Below are positions 31,840 to 42,643 of a stretch of DNA of 64,000 bases, in pieces (position 1 is the stretch's first letter; each line of letters opens with the position of its first letter). This DNA is from Linnemannia elongata (lineage: Eukaryota > Mortierellomycota > Mortierellomycetes > Mortierellales > Mortierellaceae). The stretch is taken from NCBI GenBank assembly GCA_036320915.1, contig JAXBDG010000005.1, forward strand, positions 2,734,001-2,798,000, written 5' to 3'. The notes below the pieces were generated by a model. That model was not told the DNA's origin, searched no databases, and saw only the letters and a program-made list of their open reading frames with translations. Both the position numbers and the translations under genes were made by a program.

Positions 31840-32002
31840 AGCTCTTTCTTTCTTGCCTTGTCTCCGAAGGTCAGATTAAATACAAAGGGAGCGGTCGTAT
31901 TTTTTTTTTTTTATTCTTTCAAAGAAAAGGGGTTGTTATTGTTGGTGCGTGTGAGAAAGATGGTATGTGTGCATAAGCGAAAAAAAAATGAACAGGGGAA
32001 GT

Positions 32003-32593
32003 TTAGAGCTTGGCGGCGGCGTTCAACTTCTTGAGACGGTCTCTGGCAATAGCAACCATATCATCCATGGCAACCTTCATCTCAGCCTCCTTGGTTGAGT
32101 TCCTGATCCTCTCCTCCATGACTGGGATAATCACGTTTCTGGGTCGTCCATTCACAAAGACCACAAACTTGAATCCATACTTTGCCTCATACTCCTCATT
32201 CAACCTCTTCAAAGTCCTCTGAGTCTCCTCATCATCCGCGCTCGGTGTAGCGGTCGCATCGACCTTCTTGGCAGCATCCTCAGGTGTATACCCTTGTTCG
32301 ATTAACGACAGAGCAGAGAGGTTGGCTTTTGCGGCGCCGATCCGGGGGTGAGCATTGATGACGTCCAATTGTTCTTGGAGGGTGAGGTATTTGTCAGGGT
32401 TGGAGAGAAGGACTTCGGTCTCGTCGATCAAGGCGGAGAAGGAGGCGTAAGGCCGGTGGGAGTAGAGGTGGGCGACGATTGGGGGTGCGGGCTCGAAGAG
32501 GAGAGTGACGGCTGAGGAGAGGTCTTGGAGGGTGGCCTCGTTGTTGATGAATTCGATTGTTGGGAGTGCGACTGGTGCTGGTGCGTGTGCCAT
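32003..32593 (-). CDS. OHCU decarboxylase (urate pathway)
   Basis: 196 residues from the ATG at 32593; the frame is open far upstream, but that part is a T-rich leader. The family decarboxylates 2-oxo-4-hydroxy-4-carboxy-5-ureidoimidazoline to S-allantoin, the last step of urate oxidation. Visible hallmarks are the HPRIG motif with its catalytic His (DVINAHPRIGAAKANLS), an E..FN.-type helix region (LKRLNEEYEAKYGFKFVVFV) and NGRPRNVIIPVMEERI. The length is slightly above the usual 165-180 because of an insert after DAAKKV. The C-terminus AKL is a type-1 peroxisomal targeting signal. The next gene on the same strand is uricase, with a spacing of about 1 kb. Confidence 0.92.
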   Translation of the reverse strand: MAHAPAPVALPTIEFINNEATLQDLSSAVTLLFEPAPPIVAHLYSHRPYASFSALIDETEVLLSNPDKYLTLQEQLDVINAHPRIGAAKANLSALSLIEQGYTPEDAAKKVDATATPSADDEETQRTLKRLNEEYEAKYGFKFVVFVNGRPRNVIIPVMEERIRNSTKEAEMKVAMDDMVAIARDRLKKLNAAAKL

Positions 32594-33605
32594 CTTTGAT
32601 ATTCTTGATTGTTTTTGGTGGTGGGAGAGAGAGGGAAAGGAAGAAGAAAGAAAGAGAGAGAAGAAAAGGAGAAGAGAGAAGAGAATTAAGAGGAGAATAA
32701 AGTCGGTTGTGAATGACAACGAGGCATGAGGAACGAAATGAATGAACGAGAACTGATTCCTGCCCGCGTGTGTGTGTGTGTGTGTTCCCTTCAGAGTCGT
32801 CTTTCCACAGGGGAATGAGAAGGGAAAGTAAGGAAAATGTAACAAAGAGTTGGGTCCAATCCCGTGTAACGATAATGCATAAAGATGGGATCGGAGCCCC
32901 TCTAACTTTTTCAATTGAAGCAAAAAAAAAAAAAAGTGGGTGGGTGAGAAGAAGAGAATTGGACTCCAGTTCATCCCCCGTCCCTGTCTGCAGCCTGTGG
33001 GCGAATTAGGAACAAACGCGGGGAGTGTTATGGAGAGAATGGGTGGGACACTCACTTTTCTATTTTATTCCGCTCTTCTTGTGTGTGTGCTCACAACAAC
33101 AACACACACAGCTTGAGACAATGACAACTACGCACCCAACCACAATTCCAACGGTGTTGTTAAGCAAGCAGACCTCCTTCTGATACCCAACAACAGAAAA
33201 AAAAAAAAAAAGATAAATGAAATTAGATACAAAACACAATTGTGGTCATGAAAAGTATCATCCAGGAAAGTTATGGGTCACTAGCTATTCATGCATTTGA
33301 GAGTAAGAGAAAAAGGGGGGACATTCGAATGGTTGGAAAGAATCCCACGGTTTGTCACTTTCCTTCTTTGCTCAAATCGAACTCTTCACTGCCAACAATG
33401 CACACAAGAACAATGCAAGAAAGACAAAAATACAAGATGTATAACAACGATCAATTGAAGAGGGCAAAGGAGTTGTAAGGGTACTGTACAGGTGTGTTTT
33501 TATTTTTTAGATATGTATCATGGAGGTGAAGGGGAGGTGCAAAAAGAAGTGGGTATGGGTGATTTGTATCTCTCTCTATAGGGTTCGAACGCACACTCCT
33601 TTGCT
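32594..33605. other. spacer between OHCU decarboxylase and uricase genes
   Basis: Contains GT/CA microsatellites (about 32768-32784), poly-A runs and the OHCU decarboxylase promoter side. No gene recognised. Confidence 0.55.
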
Positions 33606-34553
33606 TTAAAGACGAGCACCGAGAGAGCGGGCAACAGTGGCGGTAATAAGACCGGAGGGGTCAGCGAGAGGCTGGTAGACATCAGCATGCTCCTGCAAGT
33701 TCTTGGTGCCACGGAAGTACTTCAAGTCAACAGCAAAGAAGTGGCGGTTGGGGAGAGCATATGAGACACGCTCCAACCACTTCCAGTTGTTGATCGACTT
33801 GGCAGCCATCTTGTACAAAGTAGCCTGGACCGAAGCAGACTCATCCTTGGCAAAGATGTCGCAGGTGACATCACGGACAGAATCGTAGATGTTGTTGAAG
33901 GGGATCTGGCCGAGGGTCGAGAGGAGGTTGGCAGTGTCGACGGCGGGGATGTTGAACTCCCAGGTGGAGTCGACACAGGTCGAGAGGATGCGGTCCTTGG
34001 TCTCGGGGAGGGTGGTGTACTCATCACGGACGAAGTCCTCGAAGGAAGATCCCGTGGTCTTAAGGACAAGGAGACCGGCGATGGAGGACTTGAGGTCGAT
34101 GGTGCGACGGCCCTTGCAGTTGGGTCCACGCTTGATGAAAATCTCGGTCTGGCGGGTCTCGTCACCGTCGCGCCAGAAGGAGTGGTTGTGCTCCTTGCCG
34201 TCGATGATCATGCGAGCCCAGCGGTGGCGGATGATGGTGACATGTGCGCCCTCGACCCAGCCGTAGGTGTTCAAGAAGTGGTTGGCGAGCTCGGCAGCGA
34301 AGAGCTCGAGGGTGTCGACGACCTTGGAGGTCTTGGCGAGGACGTAGCAAGTGTTCTTGATAGAGTCGGTGGCGACGACGGCCTTGTTGGAGGCCTCGGT
34401 GTAAGAGGTGGTGAAGGAAGAGCCGGAGAGGAGGCAGCGGATGGTGAGGTCGTCGACGCGGTGGACGTTGGTGTCCTTGTGGACCTTGAGGAGGCGAACC
34501 TTGTCCTTTCCGTACTCCTGCTTGTCGAGGTAAACGTTAACGGTGGCAGTCAT
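33606..34553 (-). CDS. urate oxidase (uricase)
   Basis: Intronless, 315 residues from the ATG at 34553. The enzyme oxidises urate to 5-hydroxyisourate with O2 and no cofactor, in peroxisomes. Characteristic segments in order are YGKDKVRLLKVHKDTNVHRV, the catalytic Thr region AVVATDSIKNTCYVLAK, HVTIIRHRWARM, TGSSFEDFVRDEYTTLPETK, and PNRHFFAVDLKYF with the active-site His. The C-terminus ARL fits the type-1 peroxisomal signal. The codon bias toward C/G-ending codons and the lack of introns suggest high expression. It is clustered with OHCU decarboxylase. The enzyme for the middle step (5-hydroxyisourate hydrolase) is not in this window. Confidence 0.95.
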   Translation of the reverse strand: MTATVNVYLDKQEYGKDKVRLLKVHKDTNVHRVDDLTIRCLLSGSSFTTSYTEASNKAVVATDSIKNTCYVLAKTSKVVDTLELFAAELANHFLNTYGWVEGAHVTIIRHRWARMIIDGKEHNHSFWRDGDETRQTEIFIKRGPNCKGRRTIDLKSSIAGLLVLKTTGSSFEDFVRDEYTTLPETKDRILSTCVDSTWEFNIPAVDTANLLSTLGQIPFNNIYDSVRDVTCDIFAKDESASVQATLYKMAAKSINNWKWLERVSYALPNRHFFAVDLKYFRGTKNLQEHADVYQPLADPSGLITATVARSLGARL

Positions 34554-36901
34554 CTTTGTTGTAGGTGTTGTTGATAAGAGAGAGAAAGAAGGAGTTGGAG
34601 TGGAGTGAGGTTGTGTGGATAACGAAGAAGAAAAAAATAAAAAAGGAGGACGAAGAAGACGTTTTATATGGATCAGAAATAAGTGAGACACAAAGTGAAA
34701 TTGATTGGCTCTGATACGATCAATCAGATGTCTCCCCTTCCCCCGGATTGTTTGGTTGAATTGCGATGTGGATCATACAGCACAGGCACCAACTCTGAAC
34801 GAACTGCCTTTAAACGGCATATTTGTTTACTTGGTTGTGCCTGAACGAAGCAAAGGTGTTGTGCCTGAGCAACTCTGCTCTCTCTCTCCTCTGCTCACTC
34901 ACGCCCTCCCTGCACTCTCACATACATACGAGACATAGAAGGTGGGGACATGATCCATAGCTATGCAGCCATGCAGACCCACATTTTCCATACTCTTCCT
35001 TCACCCCCGACTCGGACAGGTCGGACGAATTGATCGGAAAAAGAAAAATGACCGGAATGAAAAAACGAGGAGGAATCATACGGAACTGCACTTACACGAA
35101 AATATAAAAAAAACTGGGTTCAATTTGAAATTGTGGGGTAAGAGGAAGGAAGGCAGGACCCGATCTATTTTTCTTTCGTTAATGTGTATCCATGGACATA
35201 TCGAGAAGAAAAAAAAAAGACAAGGGATACGAGAAGGAATGGACCCCACTTCGTTGTCGCCTTTCCCCCCCTCCTCACCCTCCTCTGTTCCATGAATGCA
35301 TCCATTCCATTCCTTCTCCTCACTTACCCCAGCGCCTCTCTCTTCCGCACAGCCGTAGAAACTCCACCCTCCACCCTAACGAACAAGTACCACTGCCCTC
35401 ATCCATAGTCTTCCTTCTTTCCTCTCACCTAAGAAAAAAGATCGGCTAGCCTATCCGAGACAAAGAGAGAAGTCAACAAGGTAAAACGCCGTCACCCAAC
35501 CCCCTCCATCGCTCAATTGCCTCTTCGTCTTCCTTTTGAACTCTGTTAGCAGAAAGGCAATTAGTGAAATGCGGGGAACACTTCCTTTGCATTCCTGCAC
35601 TGCACTTATAGTGGTTGTATATATGTGTGCGCCTGAGTAACTCTTTGGCAAAACTGATCTCTCGATCGCAAAAAACGGAATAGCCGAGCCAATTTTTTTT
35701 TTCACTGTTACTAGGCTTGAATGCAAATCGCCATTTGCATATATGCTACGCCTACTGCCCATAAAGGTACTCCCACCCCACACTTCCGCCTAGGAGAACG
35801 CAACCCTGCGTATTTGCTTCTCCCCGCAATTGAACGTCGCATTTGTCCAACCCAAGTATTGAAAACTATGTCTCCCAACCTTCAACCTTACGCCGCCTCT
35901 ATTCACAGCCGTTGGATCACTACGACGAGCTCTGAGTGAAACCCGTTGTTTACCTTGAGCGAGGTTATGGATATAATATCCACACACTCACCCACTCCCA
36001 CAAACACTGCACCACCCGTAAGAGCCGTAAGAAGGGTTGGAGAAGTAGAGTCTTCCTAGGAGCGAAAAAAAGCGAATGAAGCGTAGGAAGAAAAATAATA
36101 GGAAGAGACGCGCCTTCATCGACGGATCAAAAAGTGTGATTTGTACGCCAAAAAATCCTCGCCGACACATCCACCCATTTGACACTTCTGTAGCATGAAT
36201 AAAACGAAAGAAACAAACTCGGTTGCTGGCTATGAAGGTCAAGTGTAAGTAAGGGGAGAGGGTGGTGTCAGAAGAGGGAATATGGAACGGTATGAGTGAT
36301 AGAAGAATGCTCTCCCGGCGCCCGTTTTATCTGATTTTGTACAAAATAGCACGAGATAGACGCGAAGTCTTAAAGAAGGCATTTTTCAACATCATCTCCC
36401 TCTATCGCTGCTCCAAATGGTGTGAGAGAGAAGGAAGAAAGAAGAAAGTCGACGAAAGTGGGTGAAGGAATGATAGAGAAGCAATGGAAATGGAAGTGGG
36501 GGGAACGGGGAGGAGGCTGGGAAAATTAGAAACCGAGGCCACGATGCCCAAGTCGCGCTACGAAAACGTCCACCTCTCGTTCACCTCGAAAAGATTGTCA
36601 CCCACAACGAGTTGATCCCCTTTTGCTTACGACACTATGTTTGCCATAATGGTAGGTTAAAAGTGAATGCCAACCATGGATTCCTTAGAAAAGAATGGAG
36701 TGGTAGCGGGTTGACAATGTCAACAGTGAGTGTTAACTATGAAAAAGGGAACACAGGGTGAGGGTGCTGATAGAAGTATAGAAGGTCAAATATCAAACAC
36801 GCTTATCCGTCTCATTATCTGATCGAAATATTTGCAGTTGTTTATTCTTTGTGCTCTTTGTGTGAGGGTAATGGGGGAGAGAGACAAAGAGAAGTACGTT
36901 C
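34554..36901. other. long intergenic region, no gene recognised
   Basis: About 2.3 kb with purine runs and short frames that show no family resemblance on either strand. It holds the upstream region of uricase and the 3' flank of the P450 gene. Confidence 0.55.
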
Positions 36902-39217
36902 TTATTCCTCCTTGGCCGCATATGCAAGGGCGGCTGAGTAAGGAGAGATCGTTTTATCGTTCTTGTTATTGTTGTTGCGGCTGGTAACATAAAGTCCTGT
37001 TAGACTAGTGTAAGTGAGTGGAGAGGTGAGCATGCCTAGTTGCCTTTCCTTGTCCTGCGAGACGAGACTCGAGTACTTGGTGACAATCAGCGCAATCATG
37101 ATCTTCAAATCGTGCACAGCCAAAAACCGACCAGGGCATGTAAACCTACGAGCAAGAAGGCAAAAGGACGCATCAGTACGTTATCGCGTGCTGCGAGGAT
37201 AGTACCTAAAGAGACCGTAAAAACAATGAAATAATGAAGACTTACTTCCCGAGACCGAAGGTCATATAGTCTTTGGAGGCCTTGGCAGCACCAGGGTTCT
37301 TGCCCAGAAACCTCCAAGGGCTGAACTCTGTTAGATTTTCTCCATGAACCTTGTCCTGATGAACCGATCGCATATTAACAATGACCTTCTCACCCTTACG
37401 AATGACATGTCCCGTCGACAACATCACATCCTTGCGTGCCAAATGCGAACTTGCCAGACGCTCGGTCCGGTACCGGAACATCTCCTTCAGGAACGAGTCC
37501 ACTTTGACGGCCCTCTTAATGACAATCTCTGTGATCTCGCGATCGACCGAGGGGTCCAGATCTGTGCCCTCGAATGAGAACGTTGTTCCTTTCTCGCGGT
37601 GCCTCTGACGCTGCTCCTCGTGGTTTTTAGCTTGCTCATCTAACAGCGCCTCGATCTCTTCATGCAGTGGCTGGAGCGAGTCCGGGAACGCTGCTAAATA
37701 AAACAACACGTTCATCCCGGCCTCCAAGGTAGTATGCATGCTCGCCAGGATCAATAGAATCAAATGCCCGCAAATATCCTCCAAATCCACAAACCCATAC
37801 TCGTCCACATTATCTAACATTCTCTGCAACATATCTTGAGGCCGATCATACTCGACTCCTTGCTCAGCAGCCAAACGCTCTTGTTGGCATCGTTGTTCGA
37901 CAACGGGTTGTGCGGCCTCAAAAAGGACCTGACGGTGCTTGTGCATGGCGTTGAGGTATCCGTATTGGGCCTTGTTCTTAAGGATCCTATTGGTGTCGCG
38001 AGTTTCGGTGTTCTGGTTGATGATCTTGCCGAAATCGTGGGTGCAATTGATGAACGTCTGGAGCACCTGTGTATTCTCGGCAATCTCCGATCCCATGAAA
38101 ATTTGCGCCACTTTGGTTTATAGTTTTAAGGTCATCGGTGGCAAAGGGAAAGGACGAAATCATGCGAAAGTGAAAGTAATTGAAGGGAGGATGGCGGAGA
38201 GGAGTACAAAACAAAGAGAGCCGTTGATGAGCAAAACGAATGAAGAAGAACAATAGAGAAGAGGACGACCGAACGAATAGTACAGAAGGCGTGGGACACA
38301 ACTTTAAAGTTTAAACTGCAAACACACATTCAGCACTCTCCATATCGCAACATTGTACACATCTCAAACGCTGAAAACAGTTGCACGTACAACAGTGGAT
38401 AAAGACACTTACTCGTGGCAGCGACAATATTCTGAAGGGCAACCAGAGGCCATTCAATCAACTTTGGCTCCTCTCCCTCGGACGACCCAATCTGTTGATC
38501 CAGCATAACAGTCATCCTCTGGACAATCTCGGGTGTAAAGCTGCTCAACTTGGTCGAAACACCATCCCGCAGCAACCGAAAGTGCAACATTGAGTCGATA
38601 TCCTTGTGGCTCTTGATCACACTGTGGATGAAGGCCCGGTATCCCGTCATGTGCTCGACAGCGTCTCTGAAACTGAAGCTCTCGTGTAAATGGATCTCTC
38701 TGGCCAGCGAAGGGCCTGAGACGACGGTCAGAGACTGGTTTAGGCACTGGATTTGGAAAACAGGGCCATAGACTTGTTCGCACCGGAGTAGGAATGCATC
38801 GGGGTCCTCGTTGTACTCGACATCGTGGGTTGAGTCTCCCTTCCGCAGCAATACTTTCGGAACCGCCTATGTTCAAAAGGTACAAAGAGATACTGGTGTT
38901 AAAAAATGTAAGCGTACATAGGTCTGCATGAAGGATGCATGGCACCTAGTTAATCAAGAAAAGTTAGTGAGGGCCATGCCGTGTCCAGCACTAAGTCTCA
39001 GGCACACACGCACGCGATGGGCTTGATGTTACTTCATGAATCGATCGATCCTATTTTCTTCTCTATGTCCCTCCTTTTTTACCTCCTCAGACTCATATTC
39101 AGTGCGGACGTTGTTGTTGAACAGCTTGGCACACAAGTACGCCAACGAGATGACACTGGCACTGATGGGGAGCGCCAGCTTGAGTGTGTTGGCAGAGACA
39201 GCGCTTACGGTCGACAT
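36902..39217 (-). CDS. cytochrome P450 monooxygenase, four exons
   Basis: Exons 39083-39217, 38413-38866, 37246-38110 and 36902-37145 join in phase to 565 residues. A membrane anchor lies at about 11-31 (TLKLALPISASVISLAYLCA). The I-helix region is LILLILASMHTTLEAGMN, with HTT instead of the common (A/G)GxxT. The K-helix ExxR is in FLKEMFRYRTERL. The heme loop is FGLGKFTCPGRFLAVHDLK, with the proximal Cys at about 488 and an intron splitting the Lys codon before it. It is an ER-anchored monooxygenase. The substrate cannot be told. It is not clearly part of a cluster; neighbours are the urate genes on one side and a long repeat-bearing spacer on the other. Confidence 0.88.
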
Positions 39218-41607
39218 GAGTAGGGATGAGAAGGAGCAGAAGTGAAAGGGTTCGGAACACAAGGTGAAGGAAAGAAGAGGAGAGGAAGGAGTTGCTTGTG
39301 TGAGAGAGAAGACTTAAAAGAGAAGAAGGAGAAGAGTGAGAGACGCTTTACTTTTTTCCAGCAAAAGCAGATCATTTCCGAGCCGCCTCCTTCCTTCCTT
39401 CTCTCCTCCGCCTTCCCATACACACCTCGATTGATTCTGGACCTCGATGTCGATATCGAATCATCGATGCCACAGCAATAAACAATAACAACAACAACAA
39501 CAGCAACAGGAACAATGCAGACAACAAACAGTGGACAATTGAACAGGCGATCAAAAAATCCAAATTGTCTGTGCAACCATAGCTTCTCATTCTTCATCTT
39601 CCTTTCCATTTTTCTCCAGTGCCATTGGTCCTCCTTCCTCCATCTTCTTTTGCCAAACGTTCTCTTGGAGCGAGAGACTACCATTTCTTCGACAGGGCTC
39701 TCACTTTTCTTTTTCTCTTTCAGTTGTTCCTTTTTTTCATGACCCACTGCGTTCAGCCATCCTGCATGCTATCGACTTTTCTCCTGCCTTTGTCCCTCAC
39801 TCTTTGTCTTCAGGCCCTTCCAGATTCACCAAGCAGTTTACGCCACTCGGTCTTGTTTGTGCCGCCTTTTTCTCACCCACCCCAATCCATTCTCCAGGTC
39901 AGTAAAGTTAGCGTCCGTTTGCAACTCTGCGTATGTGAGCCACCCGTTTTTCTCTTTTGATTCTTTGCCATCTCAACCAATAGCCCTTTTCCATCTTCTG
40001 GTTCATTAAACCCATGGAGCGCCTCCCTTCACTCCGCGGACAATTGCATCCTTGCCAGCAGACAAAATGTTAAACGCGCACATGCACTCGCATGGGGTTG
40101 GCCTGAATGTGTGTACATTCATTGTCTTTTTGTTTCTTTTGCCTCTTTTTGTTTGTTTGTTTATTTTGAGAAGAGGCGTTCTTCTTTGGGCGCAGAAAAA
40201 TGAAACTTTTCTTTCTCCTTCTTGGCACGGCCCTACTCTCTCTCCTTCCTCCGCCTCCATGCACGCCTTTGTTTTCTAGAATACCTCCACTTCTCATCTC
40301 TTTTGTCTGCAACAGTATCGCCAGCCTTGGTTTGGACATGCAGCGCTGGCGCGACGCTCTTTTATTGCTACACGTCCATTCGTGCGGTCAAGAATAGGAC
40401 GATCAGGCAGGCGGCCAAATGAACCAGGGCGGGTGGGTTCTTGCTACTTGAGGCGCAAAGAGAGAGAGAGAGAGAGAGAGAAATAGGAACAAACACTGTG
40501 ATTGGGGAGTGGTAGAACTTGGCGTGATAGAAAACTCACAAAAAGCCATAAAAAATTAAAGAAAAAATAATGGAGAAGAATGCGAAGGGACAGCTTCATA
40601 GGTTCGTACCTGTCGTGGAAGCCCTCATTAGAAGACCACTTGGGGTAAGTAGTTAACATATCCGTCTCTTGGATCATTAAAGCATGGATGTAGTACTCGT
40701 TGTTTTTCTCTGCTACGCCTCCAAAAAATGAGAAACAAAAAAGAAAGGATGCGGAGGGACAGGATCAGGATTGAACCTGTTATCTCCCTCAGAGACTTAT
40801 TCATAGTGGGGGCGTCTCCCTTGTGAAAGAACGCTGTTTTTTTTTGGTTGTTTTGTGGATTATACTTTGTTGGCTAGAAGGGTGTTGTTGTCGCTAACGC
40901 ATCCGTACAATCAAAAGTTGTGACAGGGTTGTTATACTCGTTTCTGTGAAGAAGGAACAATAATGTACTTCTTACGACTGGATGCGTCGAAGGCTGAGTT
41001 ATACGGCGAAAGAAAAAAAGAATGGATGGAAGATACGCCACTGCAGTCACAAAGTTGGATAATGGGGTCGACTTTTCGTGATCTACTGCTGTTCGGCATC
41101 TTTCAGCTCATCACCTAACAACTACCAGCATAGCGACACGCTTGCGACACTAAGGCGACAACGACAAAGACAATGATAAATAGCATACGGTAATTTCTTT
41201 GGATGTACTGGATGTACTGGATGTACTGGATACGACCTCGGGATGGAGGTCGGGCGTAGTTTATCAAGTGAATCGAGTTCCATAGCTATCATTTTCGAGA
41301 AATGCGAGGGATCGCGGCCGGCTAGCTCCCAGAGGGTTCACCCTTCGGCTATCGTCCACCTCGATTTGAATCTTCTTCACCTCGTTTAAATGAGCGAGCT
41401 CGAGAAGGAGGACTGGTTTTCGTATCTGGGCGAAATTCTCATAAACTGATCCCTAACAAATACCCATCATTTTATCCCACATTTTATCCCATCACAAAGT
41501 TACCCAGATATATCACTACAAATACTCCAGCGTATCAAGCAATGTTCAGAGGGTCCCTTGACAACTAGGTCTCTTTAATTGTCGTTTGTAGCTACACCGA
41601 AGGAGGG
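39218..41607. other. long intergenic region
   Basis: Contains a (GA)n run (about 40459-40482), a nonameric GGATGTACT tandem (41201-41231) and tRNA-arm-like patches near 40765-40800 that do not fold completely. No gene is called. A short exon-like frame (about 40600-40710, minus) is unsupported. Confidence 0.5.
41201..41231. repeat. GGATGTACT tandem repeat
   Basis: Three to four head-to-tail copies of a 9-bp unit. Confidence 0.85.
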
Positions 41608-42444
41608 CTATGCCTCTGATCCTCGGGACTTCTTAGCGGCAGCTGATTCCTGGTCAGCAAGTTCGACAGGGAGCTCATTCCGTTTCTTGGTCTGAGATGG
41701 CGTAGCGGAAGATGTATCCTGTTCCTTGGGCAGCTCTAGACAAGCACCATCGATTTCACCAGGGTCCGCCTCCATAACAAGATCGACCTCGTCCTTGGCA
41801 GTAGCATCCTCATCCTCATCGTCGCTTCCATAGATTCCGCCCTTGGGCTTGTATTGGTCCTCCAGTTCCAGTACGTCAGTGGATGGGACGGTCTCGGCAG
41901 CTGAGGATGGTGCAAGGTCAATATCCATGGCAGAGGTAGCCGACAGCGAGATGCCTTCGACTCCAGACGTGGCCGTTGTTGATTCTGTCCCCTGTGCGAG
42001 TTCTGTCGTTGATGCTGCTGCATCTGTTGATACGGCCATTGCTGCTGATTCCTTGTCCTTTTGCTCCTGTTGTTCGCGCTGTTGTTGCTTCTTGGTCTGA
42101 CCCTTCTTGGAGTTGTTGGGCTGTCCTGGGACCTTGGTGCGGACCTTGTTCTTGACATCAACGGGGTTATCGCCCTTGTCCTCTAGCACGCCTTGTTGGA
42201 CGAGACGTTCAGTCAAGCCGGTATTGATTGATTCTTGGAGAGCGGAGAGGGCCTTGGCGAGGGCACTCAGGTACTGCTCCTTTTGGAGTTGGTCAGGCGA
42301 GGCAGAGGCACTGTAGGAGGAGTCTATAGGAGCCTCGAAGGTGAGGATAGGTCCTGCGGTTCCTGATGCCTCATTGGTGGTGGAGGTTGTATCCTGCGAA
42401 GGCGTGGAGACGCTGTATGCTGCGGTGACTGAGGGGGTCGACAT
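41608..42444 (-). CDS. low-complexity acidic protein, possibly Gon7-like KEOPS subunit
   Basis: 278 residues from the ATG at 42444. This is preferred over an upstream-extending frame because it sits next to the divergent promoter. A conserved-looking helix (KEQYLSALAKALSALQESIN, then TGLTERLV) resembles the helix of fungal Gon7, the small subunit of the EKC/KEOPS complex that makes tRNA t6A. The rest is low complexity: a KKQQQREQQEQ stretch, Ser/Thr/Ala runs, an acidic GSDDEDEDA patch and a basic AKKSRG tail. The Gon7 idea rests on one helix pattern only. It is much longer than yeast Gon7. No intron. Divergent from deoxyhypusine synthase. Confidence 0.5.
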   Translation of the reverse strand: MSTPSVTAAYSVSTPSQDTTSTTNEASGTAGPILTFEAPIDSSYSASASPDQLQKEQYLSALAKALSALQESINTGLTERLVQQGVLEDKGDNPVDVKNKVRTKVPGQPNNSKKGQTKKQQQREQQEQKDKESAAMAVSTDAAASTTELAQGTESTTATSGVEGISLSATSAMDIDLAPSSAAETVPSTDVLELEDQYKPKGGIYGSDDEDEDATAKDEVDLVMEADPGEIDGACLELPKEQDTSSATPSQTKKRNELPVELADQESAAAKKSRGSEA

Positions 42445-42643
42445 GGCTGGTTGGTTGAGACGTGATGGAGGTGAAGGAAGGAGTAACACCATGGGGACGC
42501 ATTTTGCTCTTGTCACCAAGCGATCGTGCACGTGATGAGTTGTTTGTTCGGTCAAAGCCACAGTCAATGGTTCTTCAACGGACTTTTGTATGCTTTCTTT
42601 CTTGACACCATTCACTCCTAGACAAGAACAGCAGCTCCACGCC
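42445..42643. promoter_or_regulatory. divergent promoter, Gon7-like / deoxyhypusine synthase
   Basis: Only 199 bp separate the two ATGs, which face away from each other. No TATA box seen. Confidence 0.55.

Noticed and set aside
32003..33055. OHCU decarboxylase with a 153-residue N-terminal extension
   Set aside because: The extension reads through poly-T and (CA)n leader sequence and lacks protein character; the family starts near the ATG used.
40600..40710. Exon-like frame on the minus strand containing MIQETDMLTTYPKWSSNEGF
   Set aside because: It reads like protein, but no neighbouring exons, no clear donor and no family; not enough to call a gene.
40741..40810. tRNA-like T-arm (CAGG TTCAAT CCTG) on the minus strand
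   Set aside because: The loop is one base short and no anticodon arm, D arm or acceptor stem can be formed.
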